Below are positions 17,525-26,571 of a stretch of 64,000 bases of DNA, piece by piece. The first letter of the stretch is position 1; each line of letters begins with the position of its first letter. Made by a program: the position numbers and the translations under genes. The notes below the pieces were generated by a model. It made no database searches and was not told the DNA's origin. It saw nothing but the letters and a program-made list of their open reading frames with translations. Source of the stretch: Stenotrophomonas maltophilia (lineage in GTDB: Bacteria; Pseudomonadota; Gammaproteobacteria; Xanthomonadales; Xanthomonadaceae); NCBI RefSeq assembly GCF_002205165.1, contig NZ_NIVS01000011.1, forward strand, positions 62,001 to 126,000, read 5' to 3'.

Positions 17525-19461
17525 TCGCCAACCTCTTTGAGGTCCTCGCGCAGGATGCGGCGGATCTCCAGCACGGCCTGCGGGGTCTCCTGCACGCTGT
17601 GCCCGGAGATGATCACCTTCTCCGATACCGCACCGTCCAGGTGCGCACTCCAGTACGGCACCAGGCCATCATCGGACTGCTGCAACGGCACCTCCGGTTT
17701 GCGCTGGGCGATGATCGAGTGGTACTTCAGGCCCGGCGTGATCGGCAGCGCGCCGGCGGCCTTCACGAATGGATCGCTGGCCTTGAGGTTGTCGATGCTG
17801 TTGGGAATCTGCAGCTTGGTGGTGCTGTTGGCCGACTCGGATTCCTGCAGGGTCAGGAACACGTCCTCGAACTTGCCCAGGATCGTGATCGGCAACCGCA
17901 CCAGCCGGCCGATCAGCCGCCCCAGCCGGTTGCCCGCGATGTCGGTGCCCTTGTGCGGGGCGGCGATGAAGATCACCCGCTCCACGTTCGGTTCGGCGGT
18001 GAAATGCAGCAGCGGGCCCAGCTTGGCCTCGACCCGCTTCAGGCGTTCGCCCTTGAGGTCGTAGTTGGCCAGCAGGTCGTTCCACAGCACATCGCCGGAA
18101 GAGGTCACCAACAGGCGCGCGAGCACGCCGCCCATGCTGTGCCCGATGAACACCATGTCCTTGGCCGCTGGCGTGCTGCCGGTCGGGTCGAAGTGCTTGA
18201 GCGTGTTGTTGAAGGCCTGGTTGATCTCGTAGCGGTTCAGCGCGATCGGGGCATTGGTCGGGTAATACACCTGCCAGACCTGGAAGTGCCGGCGCAGCTC
18301 GGGATCGCCCATGATCTCGTTGGCCACGTTGACCCAGGCTTCCGGGCTGCTGCCCAGGCCGTGCAGCATGAAGATGATGCGACGGTTCGGGTCCCACGGC
18401 TGCATCAGGTACATGTGCGGCGCGCCGATGCCTTCGCTCATGCCGAACAGCGTGCGCAGCGACTGCGTGGCAAAGCCGGACTGCGCCAGCCACAAGCCGT
18501 AGGCCGCGGTGAAGTTGCCGGCCAGCGGCACCTTCTCACCGTGCAGGTCCACGCTCTCGGTGGACTCGGGCGAGTACACATCGAACAGCACCTGGGTGGT
18601 ATCGAGCACCTGCTGCAGGTTGTCGCCCTTGAAGCGCAGCAGCGCGGTGGCATTGATCGCCGACATCTCGCTGTACTGCGGAATCTCCGCTTTCTCGCCA
18701 TCAGCCGGGGCGACCAGCTTGGGCGGGTCCATGATCACCACCAGCTCGGCGCCGAAGCCATCGCGGCGATAGGTGCTGCGCAGCCCGGCGAAACTCACCG
18801 CCGAGGCGGACACCATCCGGGTCGGGATGCTCTGCATGCGCAGCTCATCGAAATCGGAGGTCAGCGTCCAGCGCTCACCGGCCACCGCGGCATTGTAGTC
18901 CTCGCCTTCCAGCGCGCTCTCGCGGCTGCGCTTGAACACCACCGAGGCGGTCTGCTCGGCAGCGTAGTTGTAGTAATCGCGAACCTGGGTCTGGCGATCC
19001 TCGAAGGCACGGTCCGAAGGCGTTCGCCCGCTGAAGAACAGGTAGGCGTACGCATAGCGCGCAGCTTCCAGCCACGCATCCAGCGCCGCGTCGGACATCG
19101 GCGTTTTCTCGCGGTCCTTGGGCTTGGGGGTCAGCGCCAGCGCGGTTTTCACCCACAGCTCGGACTGCGCCGACAGCCGCTGTTCTTCGGGCAGGACATC
19201 GGTGTCTTCCAGCGTCTTCTGGCAGGTGGCCACGTCCTTTTCGCACTGCGCCACGTCCATGCCGATCACGCTCAGCGTTTCCTGTGAGGCCGCGCTGAGC
19301 TTGCCCGAGGTCAGCACGTCGCCGCGCTTGTTGGCCAGGTACTCGGTCGGGGCCACCTGCTTCATGGTGACCATCGCGCAGCCGCTGGAGAGCAGCAGCG
19401 AAAGCACCACGGCCAGCAGCGGCAACGCGCGGTGCGGGAACAACTTCACTATGGACATCAT
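17512..19461 (-). CDS. alpha/beta hydrolase lipoprotein
   Basis: 649 residues. A signal sequence ends in LLSSGC, so the protein is a lipoprotein. After about 330 residues without a recognised domain (helical, Cys pair CEKDVATC near residue 75), a lipase-like hydrolase domain follows: FMLHGLGSSPEAW, the elbow GHSMGGVLARLL, FIAAPHKGTDIA, the acid in SDDGLVPYW and His in ISGHSVQ. Substrate unknown; position and anchoring suggest a lipid or envelope ester. The start overlaps the stop of the DUF4105 gene, implying coupling. A start one codon later (19458) is equally possible. Confidence 0.85.
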   Translation of the reverse strand: MMSIVKLFPHRALPLLAVVLSLLLSSGCAMVTMKQVAPTEYLANKRGDVLTSGKLSAASQETLSVIGMDVAQCEKDVATCQKTLEDTDVLPEEQRLSAQSELWVKTALALTPKPKDREKTPMSDAALDAWLEAARYAYAYLFFSGRTPSDRAFEDRQTQVRDYYNYAAEQTASVVFKRSRESALEGEDYNAAVAGERWTLTSDFDELRMQSIPTRMVSASAVSFAGLRSTYRRDGFGAELVVIMDPPKLVAPADGEKAEIPQYSEMSAINATALLRFKGDNLQQVLDTTQVLFDVYSPESTESVDLHGEKVPLAGNFTAAYGLWLAQSGFATQSLRTLFGMSEGIGAPHMYLMQPWDPNRRIIFMLHGLGSSPEAWVNVANEIMGDPELRRHFQVWQVYYPTNAPIALNRYEINQAFNNTLKHFDPTGSTPAAKDMVFIGHSMGGVLARLLVTSSGDVLWNDLLANYDLKGERLKRVEAKLGPLLHFTAEPNVERVIFIAAPHKGTDIAGNRLGRLIGRLVRLPITILGKFEDVFLTLQESESANSTTKLQIPNSIDNLKASDPFVKAAGALPITPGLKYHSIIAQRKPEVPLQQSDDGLVPYWSAHLDGAVSEKVIISGHSVQETPQAVLEIRRILREDLKEVGDTHP

Positions 19462-20471
19462 GGAACGCTTCCCTGCCCTGTCCCCGGGACGTCCCGGCGG
19501 ATCACCCGTGAAAAATCATCGTTTTCATTGCTCGCCCGCGCACGTTCGGTGATCCGCCCGCGGGCCTTCAGCGTTTCGAACGGCACGCCCGGCATGAGCA
19601 CGCCCAGATCGCGCGCGTATTCGGCGAAGTAGCCCGAGGCCAGCAGCCGGTAATCCATCGGCAGGCCCGGCGCGATCTGCTTGGCCAGTTCGTACACGAT
19701 GGTGGTGCAGTTGCTGGTCAACGTGTTGTAGAACGCCGGCGCAGCGTCGAGCTTGCGCGCCTCGCCAAGGTAGGACACGAACAGCGCCTTGAGCTGCTCC
19801 TGGGTCATGCCGTGCAGGCGGTACAGATACACATCCTCGCCCCGCGCATTGGTGCGGGTGCGCACGATGTCGGTTTCCTCCGAAGCGACCAGGGTCATCT
19901 CGAACTTGCGGAAAAACCCACCCAAGGCGGAGAACGACTCGCCGCGCTCCTTGCGGATCTCCAGCGAGAACACCAGGTAGCGGCCGTCGTCGAAGCCGAA
20001 GGAAATCAGCGTGTGCGCGATCGCCGGGCCCATCCAGTAGGACAGGATCAGATCGGCCGAGCGCAGCTGATCCAGGTTGTACTCGCGGCGTACCCAGCGC
20101 GCGTCGTAGTCGGTCTCGCTGCGCCAGGTGAAATCACGCACGTTCTCGAGCACCACCCGCGGGCCGTCCACCTCGACGACCTTCAGCCGCTGGGCGACAT
20201 CATCGGCCCAGATGCGATCCTGGCGCGGGGTGAGCAGCAACCACCAGATGCCCGAGACCACCAGCGCCACGCCGTACAGCACGCCCGGCCAGCGCCCGGC
20301 GCGCGCACGCGCCACCCCGATCGCACCGGTAACGGCAAATACCGCCCACAGGCCGACCAGCAGATACCGCAACCAGCCCGGACCGGGCAGCTGGTAGGCC
20401 AGCAAACCGGTGATCCACAGCGCTGCCAGCAGCATCAGCAGCGCCAGCCCCCATCGTCCTGCCTTCTTCAC
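19458..20471 (-). CDS. DUF4105 membrane protein
   Basis: 337 residues. Two to three N-terminal membrane helices (to about residue 85) precede a periplasmic domain with the DUF4105 hallmarks: RSADLILSYWMGPAIAHTLISFGF, YLVFSLEIRKERGESFSALGGFFRKFE, and FYNTLTSNCTTIVYELAKQ, whose Cys and the His earlier in the domain suggest a papain-like hydrolase fold. The biochemical activity is unknown. Start is a GTG. It is cotranslated with the following hydrolase lipoprotein, so the two probably act together in the envelope. Confidence 0.85.
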   Translation of the reverse strand: MKKAGRWGLALLMLLAALWITGLLAYQLPGPGWLRYLLVGLWAVFAVTGAIGVARARAGRWPGVLYGVALVVSGIWWLLLTPRQDRIWADDVAQRLKVVEVDGPRVVLENVRDFTWRSETDYDARWVRREYNLDQLRSADLILSYWMGPAIAHTLISFGFDDGRYLVFSLEIRKERGESFSALGGFFRKFEMTLVASEETDIVRTRTNARGEDVYLYRLHGMTQEQLKALFVSYLGEARKLDAAPAFYNTLTSNCTTIVYELAKQIAPGLPMDYRLLASGYFAEYARDLGVLMPGVPFETLKARGRITERARASNENDDFSRVIRRDVPGTGQGSVP

Positions 20472-20644
20472 GCATCGATCCGTCGTCTATCCGGGGCGCT
20501 AGTTAGCCATAACCCCTGTGTGCGCCGCATGTCGAGCCTGTTCAGCTTCGGCCGGCGTTCACCCCCGGACCCAGCACCATCTGGCTCCGCCCGCCTGCGG
20601 GATCGCATACTTGCCGCACCATTGGCTACCCGGAAGCGTCTCCC

Positions 20645-21055
20645 ATGCAGGGACTCACCACCATCGGCGGGGTGCCCATCCAGCGCCACAATCTGCTGCG
20701 CTGCCACTGCGGCGCGGTGGTCCTGCGCCTGCATCTGCCGGACGGCGTGGTCTCGCCCCGCCGCTGCGACTGTTCGATGTGCCGGCGACGCGGCGCGATC
20801 GTGGCCTCGGTGAAGCTGGCCGGTCTGGAGATTGTGCAGGGCCACGACGCACTGCGCCTGTACCAGTTCAACACGCATGTGGCCCGACACCACTTCTGCG
20901 GCGTGTGCGGCATCTACACGCATCATCAGCGCCGCTCTTCACCGGACGAATACGGCTACAACGTCGGCTGTCTGGACGGGATCAATCCGTTTGATATCGG
21001 GCAGGTACCGGTAAACGACGGGGTCAACCACCCCGCCGATGCCAAGCGCCCTTAG
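20645..21055 (+). CDS. GFA/CENP-V family zinc protein
   Basis: 136 residues. The zinc-binding signature is complete: CHCGAVVLRL at residue 20, CDCSMCRRRGAIVASV near 42, and HHFCGVCGIYTHHQRR near 81. The fold is that of glutathione-dependent formaldehyde-activating (GFA)-like proteins, most of which have no proven activity. Its end overlaps the stop of the small gene on the other strand by four bases. Confidence 0.92.
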   Translation: MQGLTTIGGVPIQRHNLLRCHCGAVVLRLHLPDGVVSPRRCDCSMCRRRGAIVASVKLAGLEIVQGHDALRLYQFNTHVARHHFCGVCGIYTHHQRRSSPDEYGYNVGCLDGINPFDIGQVPVNDGVNHPADAKRP

Positions 21056-21270
21056 CGGCGGCCCGGGCCGATCTTCTGCCACGGGGCCATGCCCTTGCGC
21101 CCATGCAACAGCGGGCGCTTGAGCGGCAACCGGCGCGGCATCGGGATGCCCACGCCGGGCGCGGCGGTGTCGTCCTGGCGCAGCGACTCGGCGCGTTGGC
21201 CCACCAGCAGCGCCGCCACTTCTTCCAGTCCGTTTCGCATGGTGCGAGCGACCGTCTGCAGGGGATTCAT
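21052..21270 (-). CDS. small basic protein of unknown function
   Basis: 72 residues with an amphipathic N-terminal helix (MNPLQTVARTMRNGLEEVAALL) and a basic, Pro-rich tail ending KIGPGRR. No family was recognised; similar small proteins seem usual in xanthomonads. It overlaps the GFA gene tail-to-tail by four bases. The gene could be spurious, but its position in an otherwise empty stretch and codon use support it. Confidence 0.5.
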   Translation of the reverse strand: MNPLQTVARTMRNGLEEVAALLVGQRAESLRQDDTAAPGVGIPMPRRLPLKRPLLHGRKGMAPWQKIGPGRR

Positions 21271-21382
21271 GGCGTGTCTCCAAGCGCTGTGGGGACGATC
21301 TACGCTAATGGCCCGGCGGCATGGACACCGTGAACGGAATGGGTCAAAAAGATGAAATCGGGGGTGCGGGGCCTCCCTTGGT

Positions 21383-24300
21383 TCAGGGTTGTGCCTGCGG
21401 ATCGGGTCGGGCCCTGCCCAGCCGCCGCACCAGCACGAAGAACAGCGGCACCAGCAAGATCGCCAGCAGCGTGCCGGAGAGCATGCCGCCGATCACGCTG
21501 ACCCCGATCTCACGCCGGCTCACCGCGCCCGCGCCGGTTGCCAGGGCGAGCGGAATCACGCCAGCCACGAAGGCCAGGGAAGTCATCACGATCGGCCGCA
21601 GACGCAGGCGGGCGCCCTTCAGCGCCGCCTCCACCGCCGAACTGCCCGCGCGGTACTCGGCCTCGGCGAACTCCACGATCAGGATCGCGTTCTTGGCCGA
21701 TAGACCGATCGTGGTCAGCAGCCCCACCTGGAAGTAGATGTCGTTGACGAAGCCGGCCGCGGTGGTGGCGATCACCGTGCCGATCACGCCCAGCGGGATC
21801 ACCAGCATCACCGCCATCGGTACCGTCCAGCTCTCGTAGAGCGCGGCCAGGCACAGGAAGATGAAGGCAATGGACGCCGCATACAGCCACAGCGTCTGAT
21901 TGCTGGAGAGCTGTTCCTGGTAGGAGAGCCCGCTCCACTGCAGTTCAAAACCGGGCTGATCGGCCACCAGCGACTGCATGGTCTGCATCGCCTCGCCCGA
22001 GCTGCGCCCTTCGGCGGCACTGCCCTGGATCTGCATCGCCGGCAGGCCGTTGAAGCGCTGCTGCAGCTGCGGCCCGCGCGACCAGTGGCTGCTGGCGAAG
22101 CTGGCGAACGAGGCCATCTGCCCGTTGCTGCCGCGCACGTACCACTGGCCGATGTCATCGGGCACGCTGCGGTAGGGCTGGTCGCCCTGCACGTACACAC
22201 GCTTGACCCGGCCGCGGTCCAGGAAGTCGTTGACGTAGGTGCCTCCCCACGCCGAGGAAAGCGTTGAATTGATGTCGGCCTGGGCCAGGCCCAGTGCGCT
22301 GGCCTGCGCCTGGTCGATGTCCAGATGCAGCTCGGCCTTGTCGCCAAGACCGTTCAACCGCACCGAGGTCAGCCGCTCGTCATCACTGGCAGCCTGCACC
22401 ACTTTTTCCTGCGCGGCCTGCAGGGCCGGACGGCCGGCCGCGCTGTTGTCCTGCAGCCACAACTCGAACCCGCTGGACTGCCCCAGCCCGCGCACCGCCG
22501 GTGGCGCCAGCACGTTGACCTTCGCATCGGGCAGGTTGCGGAAGTAGGCGTTGGCGCGGGCGATGATCGCGCCGGCGCTGTGCTGCGCATCGCGTTCGGA
22601 CCACGGTTTGAGCGCCATGAACCCCTGCCCCGCGTTCTGGCCGGTGCCGGCGTTGTTGCGGCCGACCACCACGAACACGACGTCCAGGCTGTCCTTCTCG
22701 TGCTCCATGAAATAGCGGCTGATCTGCTCGCCCAGCGCCTCGGTGCGCGCCATCGGCGTGCCTTCCGGGGTGGAGAACTGGAAGGTCACCTGGCCCTGGT
22801 CTTCCACCGGCAGGAAGCCGGTCGGCATGCGCGCATACAACGCGACCACAGCGATCACCAGCAGCACATAGAAGGCCATCCAGCGCCGCGGGTGCGCCAC
22901 GATTCCACCCAGCCTGGCGCGGTAGCCGTTCTGGCTGCGCTCCACGCCGCGGTTGAACCAGGCGAAGAAACGACCTGGCGGCTTCTGCGCGCTGGACGGC
23001 TTGAGCAGGGTCGCGCACAGCGCCGGGGTCAGGGTCAGTGCGACCAGCGCCGACAGTGCCATTGCAGAGGCGATGGTGATCGAGAACTGCCGGTAGATGA
23101 TGCCGGTGGAACCGCCGAACAAGGCCATCGGCAGGAACACCGCGCCGAGCACCACGGTGATGCCGACCAGCGCACCGGTGATCTCACCCATCGATTTCTC
23201 GGTCGCCTCGCGCGGTGGCAGATGCTCCTCGTGGATGATGCGCTCCACGTTCTCCACCACCACGATCGCATCGTCCACCAGCAGGCCGATCGCCAGCACC
23301 ATCGCGAACAGGGTCAGCGTATTGATGGTGAAGCCGGCCACCGCCAGCACGCCGAACGTGCCCAGCAGCACCACCGGCACGGTGATCGCCGGGATCAGTG
23401 TCGCGCGCAGGTTCTGCAGGAACAGGAACATCACCACCACGACCAGCACGATCGCCTCGATCAGGGTGTGGATGACACCCTCGATGGAGACCCGCACGAA
23501 CGGCGTGCTGTCGCGTGGATAGGCTACTTCCAGGCCCGGTGGGAAGCTGGGACGCAGGCGCTCGATCTCCGCGCGCACCGCATCGGCGGTTTCCAGTGCG
23601 TTGGCGCCGGAGGCCAGCGTCACCGAAAAGCCGGCGGCGGGATAGCCGTTGAGGAAGCTGCTGGTCTGGTAGTTCTCCGCACCGATCTCCACCCGCGCCA
23701 CGTCGCCCAGGTGCACCGCCGCGCCACTGGGCAGCGTGCGCAGGATGATCGCGCGGAACTGCTCGGCGGTCCGCAGTCGCGACTGTGCAGTGACGGTGGC
23801 GTTGAGCGCCTGTTCCGGGCCGGTCGGGAGGGCCCCCAGCTCACCGGCGGTGACCTGGGTGTTCTGCGCCTGGATCGCAGTGCGCACATCCGAAGGCATC
23901 AGATCGAACGCGCGCAGCTTGTGCGGGTCCAGCCAGATGCGCATCGCATACGGCGAACCGAACACATTGATTTCGCCCACGCCGGGAATGCGGCTGATCG
24001 GGTCCTGCACATTGCTGACCAGGAAATCGGAGACGTCCACCCGCTCCATGCGCCGATGGGTGTCATACAGCGACACCACCATCAGCGAATCGCCCTGCGA
24101 TTTGGCCACGGTCACGCCCTGCTGCTGCACTTCCTGCGGCAGCCGGTTGATCGCCTGGTTGACGCTGTTCTGCACCTGCACCTGGGCGATGTCCGGGTTG
24201 GCGCGCTGGTCGAAGGTGACCGTGATCCGCGCCTGGCCCGAGGACGAACTGGTGGAGGAGAAATACAGCAGGTGGTCGATGCCCTTGATCTGCTGCTCGA

Positions 24301-24496
24301 TCACCTGGGTGACGCTGTCTTCCACCGTCTGCGCCGAGGCGCCGGTGTAGTTGGCAGTGATGTTGACCTGCGGTGGCGCGATATCCGGGTACTGCTCCAC
24401 CGGCAGCTGGGTCACCGCGATGGTGCCCAGCGCCATGATGCAGATGGCCAGGACCCAGGCGAAGACCGGGCGGTGGATGAAAAAGCGCGGCAGCAT
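21383..24496 (-). CDS. RND multidrug efflux permease (HAE1 family)
   Basis: 1037 residues, full length for AcrB/MexB-type trimeric H+/drug antiporters of the inner membrane. Seen: RHPVFAWV-like start (FIHRPVFAWVLAICIM), porter-domain segments (VQVQNSVNQAINRLPQEVQQQGV), the proton-relay pair in GLLVDDAIVVVENVER of helix 4, and GLLTTIGLSAKNAILIVEFAE in helix 10/11. It follows its membrane-fusion partner by seven bases; no outer-membrane factor gene follows, as in the smeYZ system of S. maltophilia, which also lies next to a divergent two-component system. The SmeZ identity is inferred from layout only. Confidence 0.94.
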   Translation of the reverse strand: MLPRFFIHRPVFAWVLAICIMALGTIAVTQLPVEQYPDIAPPQVNITANYTGASAQTVEDSVTQVIEQQIKGIDHLLYFSSTSSSSGQARITVTFDQRANPDIAQVQVQNSVNQAINRLPQEVQQQGVTVAKSQGDSLMVVSLYDTHRRMERVDVSDFLVSNVQDPISRIPGVGEINVFGSPYAMRIWLDPHKLRAFDLMPSDVRTAIQAQNTQVTAGELGALPTGPEQALNATVTAQSRLRTAEQFRAIILRTLPSGAAVHLGDVARVEIGAENYQTSSFLNGYPAAGFSVTLASGANALETADAVRAEIERLRPSFPPGLEVAYPRDSTPFVRVSIEGVIHTLIEAIVLVVVVMFLFLQNLRATLIPAITVPVVLLGTFGVLAVAGFTINTLTLFAMVLAIGLLVDDAIVVVENVERIIHEEHLPPREATEKSMGEITGALVGITVVLGAVFLPMALFGGSTGIIYRQFSITIASAMALSALVALTLTPALCATLLKPSSAQKPPGRFFAWFNRGVERSQNGYRARLGGIVAHPRRWMAFYVLLVIAVVALYARMPTGFLPVEDQGQVTFQFSTPEGTPMARTEALGEQISRYFMEHEKDSLDVVFVVVGRNNAGTGQNAGQGFMALKPWSERDAQHSAGAIIARANAYFRNLPDAKVNVLAPPAVRGLGQSSGFELWLQDNSAAGRPALQAAQEKVVQAASDDERLTSVRLNGLGDKAELHLDIDQAQASALGLAQADINSTLSSAWGGTYVNDFLDRGRVKRVYVQGDQPYRSVPDDIGQWYVRGSNGQMASFASFASSHWSRGPQLQQRFNGLPAMQIQGSAAEGRSSGEAMQTMQSLVADQPGFELQWSGLSYQEQLSSNQTLWLYAASIAFIFLCLAALYESWTVPMAVMLVIPLGVIGTVIATTAAGFVNDIYFQVGLLTTIGLSAKNAILIVEFAEAEYRAGSSAVEAALKGARLRLRPIVMTSLAFVAGVIPLALATGAGAVSRREIGVSVIGGMLSGTLLAILLVPLFFVLVRRLGRARPDPQAQP

Positions 24497-24503
24497 CGGC
24501 GGC

Positions 24504-25709
24504 TCAGCCTTCGCCGGCCGGCGCGGCGGCGGGCGCCGTGGCCGGTGCGGCTGCGCCCGCGGGTTTGATCCGCACCGTGGCCCCCTCGCTCAGGCCCTGG
24601 CGGCCACTGAGCACGACCTGCTCACCGGCACGCAGGCCGTCGAGCACCAGCCACTGATCGCCGACCGCGCGCGCGGTCGTGAAAGTGCGTTGATGCACGC
24701 GGCCGTCCGTAGCCACCACCCATGCCAGCGCCTCGCCTTTCGGGCTGCGGTCCACCGCTGCCTGCGGCACCAGCAGGGCCTGCTGGCGCGTGCCCTGCCC
24801 GACCCGGGCGCGCACATACATGCCCGGCAACAATTGGCCCTGAGGATTCGGGAACTGTGCGCGCAGGGTGATGCTGCCGGTTTCCTGGTCCACATCGATG
24901 TCGGCAAATTCCAGCGTGCCGGTCACGGCGTAATCCGTGCCCTCGGACAGTTTGAGCTGCACCGGCGCGGTCGTCGCTTCCACGCCGCCGTCGGCGATCG
25001 CGCGCCGCAGCGCGAGATACTCGTTGCTGGACTGGGTGATATCCACGTTCATCGGATCCACCTGCTGGATGCGCGCCAGCGGTTCGGCCTGGCCGTTGGT
25101 CACCAGCGCGCCCGGGGTGAACAGCGCGCGGCCGATCCGCCCGCTGATCGGGGCGGTCACCCGCGCAAAGCCCAGGTTGGTGCGTGCGGTATCGCGCACC
25201 GCCTGCGCCGCCTGCACCGCCGCCTCGGCCTGCTGGTGGGTGGCCACTGCATCATCCACGTCCTGCTGCGCCGCCAGCTGACCGACGCCGAGCTGCTGCA
25301 TGCGCTGCGCACGCAGCCGCGCCGCCACCGCAGTGGCCTCGGCCGTGCGCAGGTTGGCCTGCGCTTCGTTCACCGAGGCCTGGTACAGCGCCGGTTCGAT
25401 CTGGAACAACGGCTGTCCGGCCTTCACCATCTCGCCCTGCTCGAACAACCGCGCCTGCAGCACCCCGGAGACCTGCGGGCGCACCTCCGATTCCTGCGAG
25501 GCCACCGTGCGCCCGGGCAACTCCTGGGCCAGCGCCAGCGATTGGGTCTGCAGGGTCAGCACCGTCACCTCCGGCGCCGGTCCCTTTGCCTTGGGCGCTT
25601 CCTTGCTGCAGGCGGCCAGCCCCAACGCCACGGCCAGCCCCAGCAGCGGCAGGCGCCAAGGGCCGGACAACAGGCCGGGGGCCGGGGAGGACGGGAGCGG
25701 ATCGGTCAT
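24504..25709 (-). CDS. RND efflux periplasmic adaptor (membrane fusion protein)
   Basis: 401 residues. Lipoprotein signal with LAACS (Cys at about residue 34). Then the family order: barrel-sandwich half-motif GRTVASQESEVRPQVSGVLQARLFEQGEMVKAGQPLFQIEP, a coiled-coil hairpin (about 100-170) rich in Ala/Gln/Arg, the matching lipoyl half TAPISGRIGRALFTPGALVTNG, beta-barrel and membrane-proximal domains, and an Ala-Pro tail. It links the permease to an outer-membrane channel encoded elsewhere. Start 25709 gives a normal signal peptide; the open frame to 25823 would prefix 38 unlikely residues. SmeY-like by context. Confidence 0.93.
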   Translation of the reverse strand: MTDPLPSSPAPGLLSGPWRLPLLGLAVALGLAACSKEAPKAKGPAPEVTVLTLQTQSLALAQELPGRTVASQESEVRPQVSGVLQARLFEQGEMVKAGQPLFQIEPALYQASVNEAQANLRTAEATAVAARLRAQRMQQLGVGQLAAQQDVDDAVATHQQAEAAVQAAQAVRDTARTNLGFARVTAPISGRIGRALFTPGALVTNGQAEPLARIQQVDPMNVDITQSSNEYLALRRAIADGGVEATTAPVQLKLSEGTDYAVTGTLEFADIDVDQETGSITLRAQFPNPQGQLLPGMYVRARVGQGTRQQALLVPQAAVDRSPKGEALAWVVATDGRVHQRTFTTARAVGDQWLVLDGLRAGEQVVLSGRQGLSEGATVRIKPAGAAAPATAPAAAPAGEG

Positions 25710-25814
25710 GGGGGACGGTATTCCAGGCGTGAACGGGGCACATGACCCCGGGCGGCAGGGCCACTGCTCGGGGCGAATATAGGAGAAGCGGGGGGAGGAT
25801 CCGGCGAAAACCGC

Positions 25815-25830
25815 ATGAAACATTTTTCAT
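25815..25830. promoter_or_regulatory. AT-rich dyad in efflux/two-component divergent region
   Basis: ATGAAA-CATT-TTTCAT is a perfect six-base inverted repeat in otherwise GC-rich DNA, halfway between the adaptor gene and the response regulator gene. It is a candidate binding site for the adjacent OmpR-type regulator or another repressor; a TATAGG element lies nearby. Confidence 0.4.
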
Positions 25831-25887
25831 TTGCAGTCCCCACAGGGGGTTGCGACGATGCACCGGTCCCAATCGTCAAAGTGGCCC

Positions 25888-26571
25888 ATGCCGCGCGTAC
25901 TCACCATCGAGGACGACCTCGTCACCGCCGAGGAAATCGCCACGGAACTGCGCAGCCACGGCTTCGAGGTGGACCGGGTGGGCAACGGCGAGGACGGCCT
26001 GGCCATGGCCTGCCGCGGCGACTACGCCGTGATCACCCTGGACCGCATGCTGCCGGGCATGGATGGGCTGGCCCTGGTCACCGCCCTGCGGCGCCAGGGC
26101 ATCACCACCCCGGTGCTGATGATCAGTGCCCTTTCCGATGTGGATGAGCGGGTCCGTGGCCTGCGCGCCGGCGGCGATGACTACCTGACCAAACCCTTCG
26201 CCTCCGATGAGATGGCCGCCCGCGTGGAGGTCTTGATCCGTCGCCATGGGCAGCCTGCCGTGGCGGAGAACCAACTGCGTGCAGGCGACCTGGAGCTGGA
26301 CCTGATGACCCGCACCGCGCGCCGCGCCGGCGAAGAGATCGCCCTGCTGCCGACCGAGTTCAAACTGCTGGAATTCCTCGTGCGCAACGCCGGCCAGGTG
26401 GTCACCCGCACGATGTTGTTCCAGGAGGTATGGGGCTATCACTTCGATCCTGGCACCAACCTGATCGACGTCCACATCGGCCGCCTGCGCAAACGCATCG
26501 ACCAGCCTGGCCGTGCCCAGCCGATCCGCACCGTGCGTGGCACCGGCTATGTCCTGGACGAGCATGTCTGA
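25888..26571 (+). CDS. OmpR-family response regulator next to RND pump
   Basis: 227 residues. Receiver domain: acidic pocket VLTIEDD, phospho-Asp in VITLDRMLPGMDG, Thr/Ser region VLMISALSD and Lys in YLTKPFAS; C-terminal winged helix ALLPTEFKLLEFLVRNAGQVVTRTMLFQEVWGYHFDPGTNLIDVHIGRLRKRID. Start at 25888 is placed just before the first strand; in-frame starts at 25858 (better ribosome site) and 25831 would add 10 or 19 residues. It is divergent from the pump genes and overlaps its kinase gene by eight bases. SmeRy-like by layout. Confidence 0.93.
   Translation: MPRVLTIEDDLVTAEEIATELRSHGFEVDRVGNGEDGLAMACRGDYAVITLDRMLPGMDGLALVTALRRQGITTPVLMISALSDVDERVRGLRAGGDDYLTKPFASDEMAARVEVLIRRHGQPAVAENQLRAGDLELDLMTRTARRAGEEIALLPTEFKLLEFLVRNAGQVVTRTMLFQEVWGYHFDPGTNLIDVHIGRLRKRIDQPGRAQPIRTVRGTGYVLDEHV

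Noticed and set aside
20518-20994. Alternative open frame overlapping the GFA gene
   Set aside because: It lacks the Cys motifs that are intact in the GFA frame and has no ribosome site.
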